From Snodgrassella communis (lineage in GTDB: Bacteria > Pseudomonadota > Gammaproteobacteria > Burkholderiales > Neisseriaceae), in the NCBI RefSeq assembly GCF_914768045.1, contig NZ_CAJZCD010000009.1, forward strand, positions 1-64,000: a stretch of DNA of 64,000 nt, given 5' to 3'. The notes under the pieces are model-generated. The model saw nothing but the letters and a program-made list of their open reading frames with translations, ran no database searches and was not told the origin of the DNA. Both the position numbers and the translations under genes were made by a program. Below, one piece after another: positions 40,982-50,810 of this stretch (positions are counted from its first letter, which is position 1; each line of letters opens with the position of its first letter).

Positions 40982-41020
40982 AAAACTGGCCGGTTTTGAA
41001 TAACTGGCCAGTTTTGTTTT
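40982..41020. terminator. Bidirectional terminator between pncC and amtB
   Basis: Arms AAAACTGGCC (40982-40991) and GGCCAGTTTT (41006-41015) form a 10-bp stem with a 14-base loop, followed by GTTTTAAT on the plus strand. The A-rich left arm gives the matching T-run on the minus strand. It fits the convergent genes pncC and amtB. Confidence 0.8.
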
Positions 41021-41045
41021 AATGAACCTGAAAAATTAGCTGTCT

Positions 41046-42371
41046 TTATTCAATACGTTCTCCATGAATACTCACATCCATACCTTCACGTTCAGCATCA
41101 TGATCAATACGCAAACCGCGACAAATAATGGCTACAATCTTAAGAATCAGATAAGTCATCATCACACTGTACCCAATAGTAATAGCCACATCTTTTATCT
41201 GTGCCAGCAACTGCGCTCCAATCGTAGCTTCTCCGCCGAAAATGGCATTACTGAACAGCACACCAGTTAAAACAGAACCCACAATACCGCCAAAACCATG
41301 AATACCAAAAGCATCAAGCGAATCATCATAGCCAAATCTGCGTTTTAAAAACACCGCTGCAAAATAGGCAGCAACAGCCGTTACCACCCCAATCACCAGC
41401 GCAGCCTGCGGACCAACAAAACCAGCTGCTGGCGTAATACCCACCAGACCGGATACCGCACCAGAAGCCATACCTAAAGCAGATGGCTTATGTCCGGCCA
41501 TTTTTTCACACAGCATCCATGTTAGTGCAGCAGAAGCTGCCGCAACCTGAGTAACAGCCATAGCCATACCGGCAGAAGCATCCGCAGCACCGGCCGAACC
41601 AGCATTAAAACCAAACCAGCCCACCCATAACATAGCAGCACCAGTTAATGTTAATACCATATTGTGTGGCGCCATCACATCCTTACCAAAACCCAGACGC
41701 TTACCAATCACCAAGGCCGCTACCAGACCAGCAACACCGGCATTAATATGCACCACCGTCCCACCGGCAAAATCCAGAACTGGCGTATGCGCATCAGCCA
41801 TAAAACCGCCGCCCCAGACCCAATGACATACTGGCGCATAAACCAAAATTACCCAGAGACCAGAAAACAACAACAAAGCTGAAAATTTCAAACGCTCAGC
41901 AAAAGCACCCGTCACAATAGCAGTAGAAATAATCGCAAAAGTCATTTGAAAAAACATAAACACCGATTCAGGAACAGTACCGTCTCCATTAACAATAGTT
42001 GTCATTCCTCGGTTCTGATCCAACCCCATACCATCAAGCATAAAACGATCAAACCCGCCAATAAATGCATTACCAGGCGTAAAAGCAAACGAATAGCCTA
42101 TTACCATCCACAATACACTTACCAGTGCGGCAACCGTAAAACTATGCATCATTGTGCCCAGTACATTTTTCTTACGCACCATGCCACCATAAAACAAAGC
42201 TAAGCCAGGTACCGTCATCAACAGAACCAACACCGCAGAAGTCATTACCCACGCCGTATTGCCTGCGTTTATTTCCGACAATGGCCGCCACCAGCCGGCC
42301 AGATCAGCAGCCAGTAGCGGTAATGGCAATAACAGTACCGCGACTATCACCCATTTTCTTATCCGATCCAT
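41046..42371 (-). CDS. amtB: Ammonium transporter
   Basis: Trimeric inner-membrane ammonium channel. At 441 aa it starts with a cleavable signal peptide (MDRIRKWVIVAVLLLPLPLLAADLA), as in many AmtB. Family motifs are visible: ALFYGGMVRKKNVLGTMMHSF, the signature DFAGGTVVHINAGVAGLVAAL with the first pore His, and FGIHGFGGIVGSVLTG with the second. A strong ribosome-binding site (AAAGGAGAG) precedes the ATG. It is 33 bp downstream of the PII gene, which would gate it. Confidence 0.96.
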   Translation of the reverse strand: MDRIRKWVIVAVLLLPLPLLAADLAGWWRPLSEINAGNTAWVMTSAVLVLLMTVPGLALFYGGMVRKKNVLGTMMHSFTVAALVSVLWMVIGYSFAFTPGNAFIGGFDRFMLDGMGLDQNRGMTTIVNGDGTVPESVFMFFQMTFAIISTAIVTGAFAERLKFSALLLFSGLWVILVYAPVCHWVWGGGFMADAHTPVLDFAGGTVVHINAGVAGLVAALVIGKRLGFGKDVMAPHNMVLTLTGAAMLWVGWFGFNAGSAGAADASAGMAMAVTQVAAASAALTWMLCEKMAGHKPSALGMASGAVSGLVGITPAAGFVGPQAALVIGVVTAVAAYFAAVFLKRRFGYDDSLDAFGIHGFGGIVGSVLTGVLFSNAIFGGEATIGAQLLAQIKDVAITIGYSVMMTYLILKIVAIICRGLRIDHDAEREGMDVSIHGERIE

Positions 42372-42404
42372 ATTCTCTCTCCTTTCTTGAATATCAGTTA
42401 TCGT

Positions 42405-43291
<887 letters not shown>

Positions 43292-44116
43292 ATGCTAATT
43301 TGCAATCCATATGAAATTGTTATTCAGGGCATGACAAATAATAATAAACCTTTTCGCCCCAGTGACTGGGCTGAAAGACTATGCGGTGTTTTGTCTTCTT
43401 TTGATCAGGGGCACCGTCTGTCTTATCACCAATGGGTACGGCCGATTCTAGTAGACAATATCCGCTGTGTTGCCGTTGATCGCAAACTCGAACAGATCAG
43501 CGCCACCGCTTTTAATTTCCTCATGGATTTTGCCCGTGACAATGACTTACGTGTTCTGGATTGCAAAGCCTTATTAGAAGAACAGCAACACACTCAAATT
43601 CCATTAAAAAACGCAATCAAACAGGAAAACTCTACACAACAAACAATCGTTACCGACCAGCCGGCGGCCAACACAATCAATACTGCATTACGAGAACTTA
43701 CACCAGAAGAAGATACCACAGCATTCCCGGCACTCCACCGCCTGCATACTAATATTCGTGGTATCGGACAATTTCAAGAACTGATACAGATTCAGCGAGC
43801 GGAAGGCTATCGCCTCTTAGGCATATTTGAAGAAGGCAAACAAAATGCCACCACCATTTGTGGCTTCCGCATCCAAACTACCCTGATAGCAGGAAAACAT
43901 CTGAATATTGAAGACCTGAGCAGCTATCATCAGCCTATCGACGACAACCATATCCTCACAATCTTAAACGAACTGAAAAAAATTGCTCATCAAGAGCACT
44001 GCACCTGCATTCATGCAAACTCCAGCGTAACAACAGACAGCAACAACCTACATCATTTATATCTGAAGCATGGCTTCACATTAAACAGCCACCAATTCAC
44101 CTATCAACTAACTTAA
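43292..44116 (+). CDS. DUF3579 domain fused to a GNAT acetyltransferase-like domain
   Basis: The first ~95 residues form a DUF3579 domain, a beta-proteobacterial family of unknown function (IVIQGMTNNNKPFRPSDWAERLCGVLSSF, WVRPILVDNIRCVAVD, FNFLMDFARDNDLRVLDCKAL). A Gln/Thr-rich linker (about 100-150) follows. Residues ~150-274 look like a GNAT acetyltransferase: EGYRLLGIFEEGKQNATTICGFRI, ILNELKKIAHQEHCTCIHANSSV and HHLYLKHGFTLNSHQF. An Arg/Gln-x-x-Gly-x-Gly/Ala acetyl-CoA loop is not obvious, so activity is uncertain. An AAGAGG-like site precedes ATG 43292. It stands alone, divergent from glnK. Confidence 0.7.
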   Translation: MLICNPYEIVIQGMTNNNKPFRPSDWAERLCGVLSSFDQGHRLSYHQWVRPILVDNIRCVAVDRKLEQISATAFNFLMDFARDNDLRVLDCKALLEEQQHTQIPLKNAIKQENSTQQTIVTDQPAANTINTALRELTPEEDTTAFPALHRLHTNIRGIGQFQELIQIQRAEGYRLLGIFEEGKQNATTICGFRIQTTLIAGKHLNIEDLSSYHQPIDDNHILTILNELKKIAHQEHCTCIHANSSVTTDSNNLHHLYLKHGFTLNSHQFTYQLT

Positions 44117-44492
44117 ACAACAGCCGCTCATACATCACCTAAACATAGCAAAGATAAATCCTACTGAGCTTTATCTTTCATAAACCGGCTCAAATCAAAA
44201 CATTTACCAAAAAGGAAAAACACCTTAGCTGATATAAATCAGCGAGTATGCAAACATCATCAAGCCTTATCATTATTAACTTATATAGTAAGTGCTAGCA
44301 CAGGAAAACATAATATTAAATCACAAGATTTACTTACCATTATCAAGAAATAAGCAACCAAACCCCATCAATAATAAAATGATTATAGTTACCGCTTTGC
44401 TAATACAGTAAGTTATCTATCCCCTAAAAATAGTACAGCTCCGAAGTAGAAAATTTTCTCCGTTAGCCCACAGGGGATTTAAATGTGAAAAA
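44117..44492. other. AT-rich gap before the IS remnant
   Basis: About 375 bp between the DUF3579-GNAT gene and a decayed transposase. No gene, tRNA or strong hairpin was recognised. Part of it may be the flank of the former insertion. Confidence 0.5.
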
Positions 44493-44705
44493 ATGACTGA
44501 ACATCAGATTGTATCTATTTTAAAAGAAGCTGAAGTTGGTATTCTCATTAAAAATTTGCGGTAAATATGGCATGGAGAATTCGGCTTTTTATTAATGGCG
44601 CGATAAATACGGTGGCGCTTAAAGAAGCTGGCAACTGAAGGCCGCAAGCTTAAGCAGGTGTTTGCTGAGCTGAGTTTAAAAGCTCAGCTTTGGAGAAAAC
44701 CATAA
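44493..44705 (+). pseudogene. Decayed IS3-family orfA
   Basis: Reading from ATG 44493 gives MTEHQIVSILKEAEVGILIKNL, a classic OrfA start of the IS3 family. One base is then missing in the codon for the Cys of the LCxKYGM segment, and the next frame reads GKYGMENSAFY, an in-frame stop, then WRDKYGG. A further shift leads to GRKLKQVFAELSLKAQLWRKP. Two frameshifts and a stop within 70 codons leave no functional protein. OrfB and terminal repeats were not recognised downstream. Confidence 0.85.
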
Positions 44706-44896
44706 GAAAACTATAGTGCCTACCAAGGCACATAAAGCTTGGGCTGTGTAACTGCAAGAATCTAATCACCTCATAGTTAGCACAACCATCACATCAGAAT
44801 CACGCGATGCAGAAACAATTGAGAATGTTTCTGCTTTGTCGCCATACCGTTTGAGTATAGAGAACTTACTACCCCAAAACGTATCTGTTCTTCTAT

Positions 44897-44941
44897 AAAA
44901 AAACTGCATAGACCAGCTAAATCTGATCTATGCAGTTTTTT
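44897..44941. terminator. Bidirectional terminator after rpoH
   Basis: Stem ACTGCATAGA (44903-44912) and TCTATGCAGT (44927-44936) with a 14-base loop is flanked by A7 on the left and T6 on the right, so it can work on either strand. It begins 14 bp after the rpoH stop on the minus strand. Confidence 0.85.
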
Positions 44942-44954
44942 CATTCAAACTAAA

Positions 44955-45803
44955 TTATTCAGCTTCTGCCAGATAACCGCGTAATTTCTGCATCGCCTTG
45001 GCTTCAATCTGGCGAATACGTTCTGCGGATACACCATACTCACCAGCAAGATCATGCAAGGTCAAGCCACCATCATCTGCCAGCCAGCGACTTTCAACAA
45101 TATGGCGACTGCGGTCGTCCAGTTTGGCTAGTGCTTCCTGCAAGCCTTCAGTCTGTAAGGCATAATGTGCCTGTTGTGCCAGCACTTGTGTTGGCTCGTT
45201 AGCGCTATCAGTTAACCAGTCTATCGGCGCAAAATTATCTTCATCGTCATTTTCTGCCAGCAATGACATGTCTTTGCCGGTCATGCGCTGTTCCATTTCC
45301 AGAACTTCAGAGAGCTTTACGCCCAAATCATCGGCAATAGATTGCGCTTCTTTATTACTCAATGCTGCCATGGACTTACGCATACTGCGTAAATTGAAAA
45401 ACAACTTGCGCTGAGGTTTGGTAGTAGCTACGCGTACCAGACGCCAGTTACGTAAAATAAATTCGTGAATTTCAGCTTTAATCCAATGTACCGCAAACGA
45501 AAACAGACGTACGCCACGACTTGGCTGAAAGCGTTTTACCGCTTTCATCAAACCGATATTGCCCTCCTGAATCAAATCCGCCTGATTCAGGCCATAACCA
45601 TCATAACCACGTGCAATAGAAACCACTACACGCAAATGAGACAAAATCAGTTTTTTAGCAGCCTCTAGATCCCCTTCGGTCTGGCGTACCGCCAAATCCT
45701 GTTCTTCCTCGGGGGAAAGCATAGGAATATTGTTTACGGTATGAATGTATTGCTCCAAACTACCATGCCCTGTCGGCACGGGTAATGCAAAAGCGGTATT
45801 CAT
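44955..45803 (-). CDS. rpoH: Heat-shock sigma factor RpoH (sigma-32)
   Basis: Directs RNA polymerase to heat-shock promoters. At 282 aa it has region 2 (QADLIQEGNIGLMKAVKRFQPSRGVRLFSFAVHWIKAEIHEFILRNWR), the RpoH-specific box QRKLFFNLRSMRK just after it, and region 4 with a HTH at the C-terminus (LHDLAGEYGVSAERIRQIEAKAMQKLRGYL). GAAAGGATAGGC precedes the ATG. It is a single gene with a strong terminator behind it. Control by mRNA structure, as in E. coli, was not tested. Confidence 0.96.
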   Translation of the reverse strand: MNTAFALPVPTGHGSLEQYIHTVNNIPMLSPEEEQDLAVRQTEGDLEAAKKLILSHLRVVVSIARGYDGYGLNQADLIQEGNIGLMKAVKRFQPSRGVRLFSFAVHWIKAEIHEFILRNWRLVRVATTKPQRKLFFNLRSMRKSMAALSNKEAQSIADDLGVKLSEVLEMEQRMTGKDMSLLAENDDEDNFAPIDWLTDSANEPTQVLAQQAHYALQTEGLQEALAKLDDRSRHIVESRWLADDGGLTLHDLAGEYGVSAERIRQIEAKAMQKLRGYLAEAE

Positions 45804-46035
45804 GCCTATCCTTTCTGTGTGTGCCCAGTTATTTTAATTACTCCTGTTACAACACAATAACACGTTGTTTGTTACAGGAAAACCAATTAATCAATAACTA
45901 AGCTGATTATTTATCATTGTAATTAAAATATGAATGTACTTCAATTACTATTTATGATTCGTTCATTATGGGTAAAATAATGTATTTTGCAGATTTCAAT
46001 TATAAAAATTTATTATACACATCAATCCAATTTGT

Positions 46036-47610
46036 TTAATGGCGATAACGCCCATACACGTTGATTATTAACAATAAAAACAGGCTAATCAAGGCCAAAG
46101 GCCAGCTGCTCCCCAGCCACATATAAGGCGTATCCCCCCGATAGCCAGAGATTTTTCCTTCCAATACGGCCGCCGTATCGGGTTTTAGCTGTGCCACAAC
46201 TTGCCCCTTAGGATTAATAATGGCTGTCATACCCGTATTGGTGGCACGCACCATATAGCGCCCGGTTTCCAGTGCCCGTGCCTGTGATTGCTGTAAATGC
46301 TGTTGCATAGCATGTGAGTGCCCATACCAAGCCATATTGCTTACATTAGCCAGCAAACTGGCTTGTTTGGCCGCTGCGATTAATTCATCACCAAAACCAT
46401 CTTCATAGCAGATATTAAAAGCAACATGCTGATTTGCTAATTGTAATGGCGTCTGAACAGAACCACCTTTGGAGAAGCCTGCCAGTGGCATATCCATCCA
46501 GCGATACAGCCAGCCCAGCAATTGCGGTAATGGGATATATTCACCAAACGGAACCAGATGATTTTTAGCATAATAAGGTAAACCGGCTGTAGCAGTATTG
46601 GCTGTAAAATTAACCACCGAATTCAGGTAACCATTTCCATCTGCAGTATATTGGGGAATGCCAGCAGCCAATGCCGAACCATGCTCCCGCGCAAGATGAG
46701 CAAATATTTCCAATTGTTCTGGCGGCATATCCTGCCGCATCACCGGAATAGCCGTCTCTGGCAGAATAACAATATTAGCGCGTGTACTGGCTATCTGATC
46801 AAGATAGCGCTGTAGTGTGGGTTGTAAAGAACGCTCATCCCATTTAAGGGATTGTGGAATATTGCCTTGTGCCAGCGCCACTGTGGCATGAGTACCATCA
46901 GCCTGTGTAAAGTTGTACTGTAATAAAACCGCTCCCAGCAACCACACACTTATCAGGCTGACACCACAGCCAATCTTTGCTTTACGTTTTGTTGCCAGCA
47001 ACAGTTCTGCTAACCATGCACCACTGGCAACAGTAACCAGTGTTACCAGAAAAATACCGCCCACTGGAGCGAAACCGGCTAAAGCTGAATCTGCTATCTG
47101 GCTATATCCCCAAATCCCCCAGCCAAAACCAGTTAGCGCGCGTTCGCGTACAAATTCAGCCACTGTCCATAATAGCGGTAATATCACAGCATGACAGGTT
47201 GTATTGGAAAACCTGAATTTTCCCAACAACCAGAATACCAAAGCCGGATAAATAGCCAGATAGGCCGGTAACAACATGGTTAGTGGCCATGCTAAAAACT
47301 GTGGTAACCCGGCAATATCATGTAAGGCAATGTCTATCCAGTACAATAATGTTGTATATGCCGTTAATGCCCAAAGATAGGCAGAACGAATACGCCATTG
47401 TGGACGTGCAGCTTGTAAAAGCAGTAATACGGCCAGCAAAACAGGTAACAGCCAGTAATGATAATAAGGAGCAAAAGCAAATGGCACCAGAGCTGCTGAC
47501 AATAATAATAGCGGCCAGTACACCCATGTCTTTGCTAAAACAGCATAACATTTCATACCAGAAGAATACTGCACAGACATATCCAGTTTATTAGTCACAT
47601 AAAGCTCCAC
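46036..47610 (-). CDS. lnt: Apolipoprotein N-acyltransferase
   Basis: Inner-membrane enzyme that adds the third acyl chain to lipoproteins. It has an N-terminal membrane part of about six helices and a periplasmic nitrilase-like domain. The catalytic triad is visible as Glu in NIVILPETAIPV, Lys in YYAKNHLVPFGEYIPLP and Cys in NICYEDGFGDEL, and a C-terminal helix closes the protein. The frame starts at GTG 47610; ATG 47580 or the Met at residue 19 are also possible, and none has a strong ribosome-binding site. It follows corC by about 170 bp. MltA in this window is a likely substrate. Confidence 0.93.
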   Translation of the reverse strand: MELYVTNKLDMSVQYSSGMKCYAVLAKTWVYWPLLLLSAALVPFAFAPYYHYWLLPVLLAVLLLLQAARPQWRIRSAYLWALTAYTTLLYWIDIALHDIAGLPQFLAWPLTMLLPAYLAIYPALVFWLLGKFRFSNTTCHAVILPLLWTVAEFVRERALTGFGWGIWGYSQIADSALAGFAPVGGIFLVTLVTVASGAWLAELLLATKRKAKIGCGVSLISVWLLGAVLLQYNFTQADGTHATVALAQGNIPQSLKWDERSLQPTLQRYLDQIASTRANIVILPETAIPVMRQDMPPEQLEIFAHLAREHGSALAAGIPQYTADGNGYLNSVVNFTANTATAGLPYYAKNHLVPFGEYIPLPQLLGWLYRWMDMPLAGFSKGGSVQTPLQLANQHVAFNICYEDGFGDELIAAAKQASLLANVSNMAWYGHSHAMQQHLQQSQARALETGRYMVRATNTGMTAIINPKGQVVAQLKPDTAAVLEGKISGYRGDTPYMWLGSSWPLALISLFLLLIINVYGRYRH

Positions 47611-47779
47611 AGCCTTTAGTTAGCCGAATTAAATTTGCTGAATCACCATAGCCCACAGCCAGCAAACACTCGCATTTGCAGCCTGAATCTACATTTTCTG
47701 CCAGTGCTAAAGCAGTAGTTTCAGAAGCTGAATCAGATCAATGGTATTTCAACATACAACCATAACAGGTATTTAAATA

Positions 47780-48616
47780 TTAGTGAGCATTATTTTTTAC
47801 AGTTACCATCAAGGTCTGTAAACGCCGTGCATCAGCTTTGGCAACAGTGAAATTCAATTTACCAATGGTAATTTTTTCACCCCGTACCGGCATGTGACCT
47901 AATTCCTGAATGACTAGACCACCAATCGTATCTACTTCATCATCAGAATAATCGGTACCGAAAAATACATTGATGTCTTCTATTTCTGTTACGGCATTTA
48001 CGCGGAAACGTTCAGCCGATACAGCCAAGATATTATCGGCACTATCATCTTCATCAAATTCGTCTTCAATATCGCCGAAAATGGGTTCTATCACATCTTC
48101 GAATGTCACCAGTCCCGATGTACCACCATATTCGTCGACAACAATCGCCATATGATTACGTTGCTCACGAAATTCTTTCAGCAGCGTACTCAGAGATTTT
48201 CCCTCAGGAACAAACACAGCCGGACGCAGTATCTGTTCTAGCTGAAAATGTTCACCTCTGCCCCAATATTTAAGTAAATCCTTAGCATGCAGGATACCCA
48301 GAATTTCATCTTTATCTTCACCAATCACGGGAAAGCGCGAATGGGTTGTATCAATAATATAAGCAATAATTTTATCTAACGGATCTTCTATTTTAAGCAC
48401 ATCCATCTGACTGCGCGTTATCATCGCATCACGCACCTCCAGATCAGCAAAATCCAGTACGTTTTCCAGATACTGTAAAGTATCCGCATCAAAAACCTGC
48501 CGTTCATGCGCTTCCCGCAAAGTTTGTAATACTTCCTCTTCAGTATCTGGAGCCTCTCCAGATATACGATTTACCAGTCGCTCAAAAAATCCGGGTTTCG
48601 ACGAACTCTCGTCCAT
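47780..48616 (-). CDS. corC: CorC/YbeX-type CBS-domain protein
   Basis: Cytoplasmic protein of about 278 aa with two CBS domains (about residues 65-180: VRDAMITRSQMDVLKIED, GILHAKDLLKYW, VPEGKSLSTLLKEFREQRNHMAIVVDEYGGTSGLVTFEDV) and a C-terminal CorC/HlyC domain. The family is linked to magnesium/cobalt efflux and, through its place with ybeY and lnt, to ribosome and envelope maintenance. ATG 48616 lies two bases beyond the ybeY stop; a TTG at 48622 would overlap that stop. Confidence 0.9.
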   Translation of the reverse strand: MDESSSKPGFFERLVNRISGEAPDTEEEVLQTLREAHERQVFDADTLQYLENVLDFADLEVRDAMITRSQMDVLKIEDPLDKIIAYIIDTTHSRFPVIGEDKDEILGILHAKDLLKYWGRGEHFQLEQILRPAVFVPEGKSLSTLLKEFREQRNHMAIVVDEYGGTSGLVTFEDVIEPIFGDIEDEFDEDDSADNILAVSAERFRVNAVTEIEDINVFFGTDYSDDEVDTIGGLVIQELGHMPVRGEKITIGKLNFTVAKADARRLQTLMVTVKNNAH

Positions 48617-48618
48617 AA

Positions 48619-49134
48619 TCAATATTCATCCTGTGCATAGGGATTCGCATATCCTAACTGATGCAGTATCCGTATTTCAAGTGCTTCCATTATTTCAGCC
48701 TCATCATCTTCAATATGATCATAACCCATCAGATGCAAAGTTCCGTGAACAGTTAAATGAGCATAGTGTGCCATCAATGGTTTATGTTGCGCTATGGCTT
48801 CTTTTTCAATTACCTGAGGACAAAACACCAAATCACCATGAAGTCCATCGCTCTCTGGCAAATACATGTCTTCACCCTCATTAAGCGCGAAACTTAACAC
48901 ATTAGTTGCATAATTTTTGTGTCGAAAATCATAATTGAACTGGCATGCTTCTTCTTCATCACATAACAATATAGCAATATTGGCGCGTTTATAACAGTTT
49001 TTACACGTTTGCCATATCCACTGCCGCCACTGACTAATAACGGGAACATGATTAGCACTGCTGCGGTTATCAACATCTAAACTGAATATCTGGTTCAAAT
49101 GCTGTAATACCGGCTTTTTCTTGGCAATTTTCAT
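48619..49134 (-). CDS. ybeY: Endoribonuclease YbeY
   Basis: Single-strand-specific metalloendoribonuclease needed for 16S rRNA 3' end maturation and 70S quality control. The zinc motif HGTLHLMGYDH (H-x3-H-x5-H) is at about residues 130-140, and Arg in the NYRxxxxxTNVLSF-like stretch (HKNYATNVLSFAL) is present. At 171 aa it is normal. It is followed tightly by corC and then lnt. The usual upstream partner phoH (ybeZ) is not adjacent. Confidence 0.94.
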   Translation of the reverse strand: MKIAKKKPVLQHLNQIFSLDVDNRSSANHVPVISQWRQWIWQTCKNCYKRANIAILLCDEEEACQFNYDFRHKNYATNVLSFALNEGEDMYLPESDGLHGDLVFCPQVIEKEAIAQHKPLMAHYAHLTVHGTLHLMGYDHIEDDEAEIMEALEIRILHQLGYANPYAQDEY

Positions 49135-49378
49135 TTACTTTATTTGTAATCCTGATGATTATATTTTAGCAAGCACAACTGATAAATGCACTAATCACGC
49201 TAACTATGCAATCCAATATCATCTATTTTTGTTTTCAATTTCATATTGAGGTTTATGATAAACAACAGTATTTTTTAAAAACAATTAACTTCTCTTTATT
49301 CAAACTAATAAGATATGATAATTTGTCATCATGTAGCTGGCATGATATTATTATAATCAATTGAATTATAATACCTTT
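49135..49378. other. AT-rich gap upstream of ybeY
   Basis: About 245 bp between ybeY and the eroded coding region. It should contain the ybeY-corC-lnt promoter. No gene or strong structure was recognised. Confidence 0.5.
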
Positions 49379-49888
49379 CTACTCAGGCGTTGTTAGATAT
49401 GGCTCGTATAAGAAATAAATTTGGGATATATGATCAATAATATCCAAAAAACCAATATCCATATCAGAACCTTCAAGGATAATAGCTTCTATTATTCTAT
49501 CCACTTCGCTCTATTTGTTTATTAAGAGAAATTCATATTATCTGTTAGCACTTTTATCAAATCAGGATTATCTTCAATAAATGTATCTATATCTGTTGTA
49601 AGATACAGCATGTGAATTGAGAATATATTTTTCTATAAATATAGGATGAGTATTTTTGTTGATAAAGAAAAACATTGCTTTATCTATATAAGCAAGCAAT
49701 ATATCTACTTTGCTTGTGACTACATTACTAAAAGCTGGTTTTTAGGTTTTTTGCTACCGGATGCAAACTACTTTATTATTTGGCACGAACATGCTAATTA
49801 ATTAATTCTATACATATCCACTTATCTTTTCTTTAATAGCCTGACTAATTTCTGCATTATTTTATTCAGAAAATATTTGAATTATCAT
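49379..49888 (-). pseudogene. Eroded coding region of unknown family
   Basis: Three minus-strand pieces with protein-like composition follow one another. One frame from ATG 49888 reads through several stops: MIIQIFSE, NNAEISQAIKEKISGYV, LISMFVPNNKVVCIR, then KPAFSNVVTSKVDILLAYID with KAMFFFINKNTHPIFIEKYI. A second frame continues at 49611-49522 (LYLTTDIDTFIEDNPDLIKV and on to LTDNMNFS). A third runs from 49504 to 49379 (VDRIIEAIILEGSDMDIGFL, then DIIDHISQIYFLYEPYLTTPE). It looks like one gene broken by four or more stops and two shifts. I do not recognise the family. Chance open frames in AT-rich DNA are the alternative. Confidence 0.45.
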
Positions 49889-50375
49889 TAGTTTATTTTA
49901 TTAATATATTGTATTTGCATTAAAACAGATGTTACAAAATGTATTCAATACAGCCTTACAGCCTTATTTACCTAATAATAAATTTTTTATGTTTGATGCT
50001 AATATATTGCTAACCATTTAACCTTTGCCCATTATCAGTATCTGTTTAATCGTATCTGCTTAATCAGACGATTATGCTACAGCTAACTTTGTTATCTTAT
50101 AATTAGAATACAGTGATCTAAGTAATATGGTTGAATATATCAATAAAAACATACTTAGGACTGTTGCCAGCAAATACACCCAATTTAGACAACAATCAAA
50201 GAGTCTGTTTCATCAATAAAACAAAATTCATAAGAAAATTCAGTTTTTATTTAAAAAGCATAAATATTCTTATAGCAAGACACATGTAGTGTATTGATTA
50301 CCCATTAAAGAAATTATGAATTACATTGTTGCTGAAAAACAGTCATCAATTTAATTCCGGATACTACAATCCTTT
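49889..50375. other. AT-rich non-coding stretch
   Basis: About 490 bp, very AT-rich. The longest plus-strand frame near 50128 has only 30 codons and no ribosome-binding site. No repeat, tRNA or IS end was recognised. Together with the eroded region next to it this gap suggests gene loss. Confidence 0.5.
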
Positions 50376-50404
50376 AACCCTGTCCAATTGCTAGAAACAG
50401 GGTT
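50376..50404 (-). terminator. Terminator-like hairpin after the Roadblock operon
   Basis: Arms AACCCTGT (50376-50383) and ACAGGGTT (50397-50404) with a 13-base loop begin 19 bp after the last stop of the operon (minus strand). The T-run on that strand is weak (TTAAAGGATTG), so efficiency is uncertain. Confidence 0.55.
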
Positions 50405-50422
50405 TTCTTCAGAAATAATCAG

Positions 50423-50788
50423 TTAGTGTAAGATATCTACAATACTGCGTGCAGCACGCCGAGCATCCAATAAAATCAGCCCCAGCTTCGCACCCTCATT
50501 GGCAGTGACAGCCAATACATTGTTATCTCCAGCCTGAATCAGCAGAATGTAGCCATGCTTACCTTTAACCATAACTTGTTCAAGCTCATCACACTGCAAC
50601 TCACGAGAAGTACGGTTACCTAAAGCAAGCAGAGCTGCAGCCATTGCACCAACGCGGTCTGGATCAACACCATTTGGTAACAAGGTTGCTACCGGCAGAC
50701 CATCGGAGGAAATTACAGCAGATGCGGTAATGTCAGCCGAAGAGCTATTTAAATCACTTAATACCGAAACCAGTAATTGTTCTTGCAT
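50423..50788 (-). CDS. Roadblock/LC7-domain protein (MglB-like)
   Basis: A 121-aa single-domain protein of the Roadblock/longin fold. The family pattern is clear: LNSSSADITASAVISSDGLPVATLLPNGVDPDRVGAMAAALLALGNRT, then LEQVMVKGKHGYILLIQAGDNNVLAVTANEGAKLGLILLDARRAA. Such proteins form dimers and act as GTPase-activating or scaffold partners of small Ras-like GTPases, as MglB does for MglA. It is the last gene of the five-gene operon that encodes such a GTPase. Partnership is inferred from the operon. Confidence 0.85.
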   Translation of the reverse strand: MQEQLLVSVLSDLNSSSADITASAVISSDGLPVATLLPNGVDPDRVGAMAAALLALGNRTSRELQCDELEQVMVKGKHGYILLIQAGDNNVLAVTANEGAKLGLILLDARRAARSIVDILH

Positions 50789-50810
50789 CTTGATGTCTTT
50801 CTATTGATGT

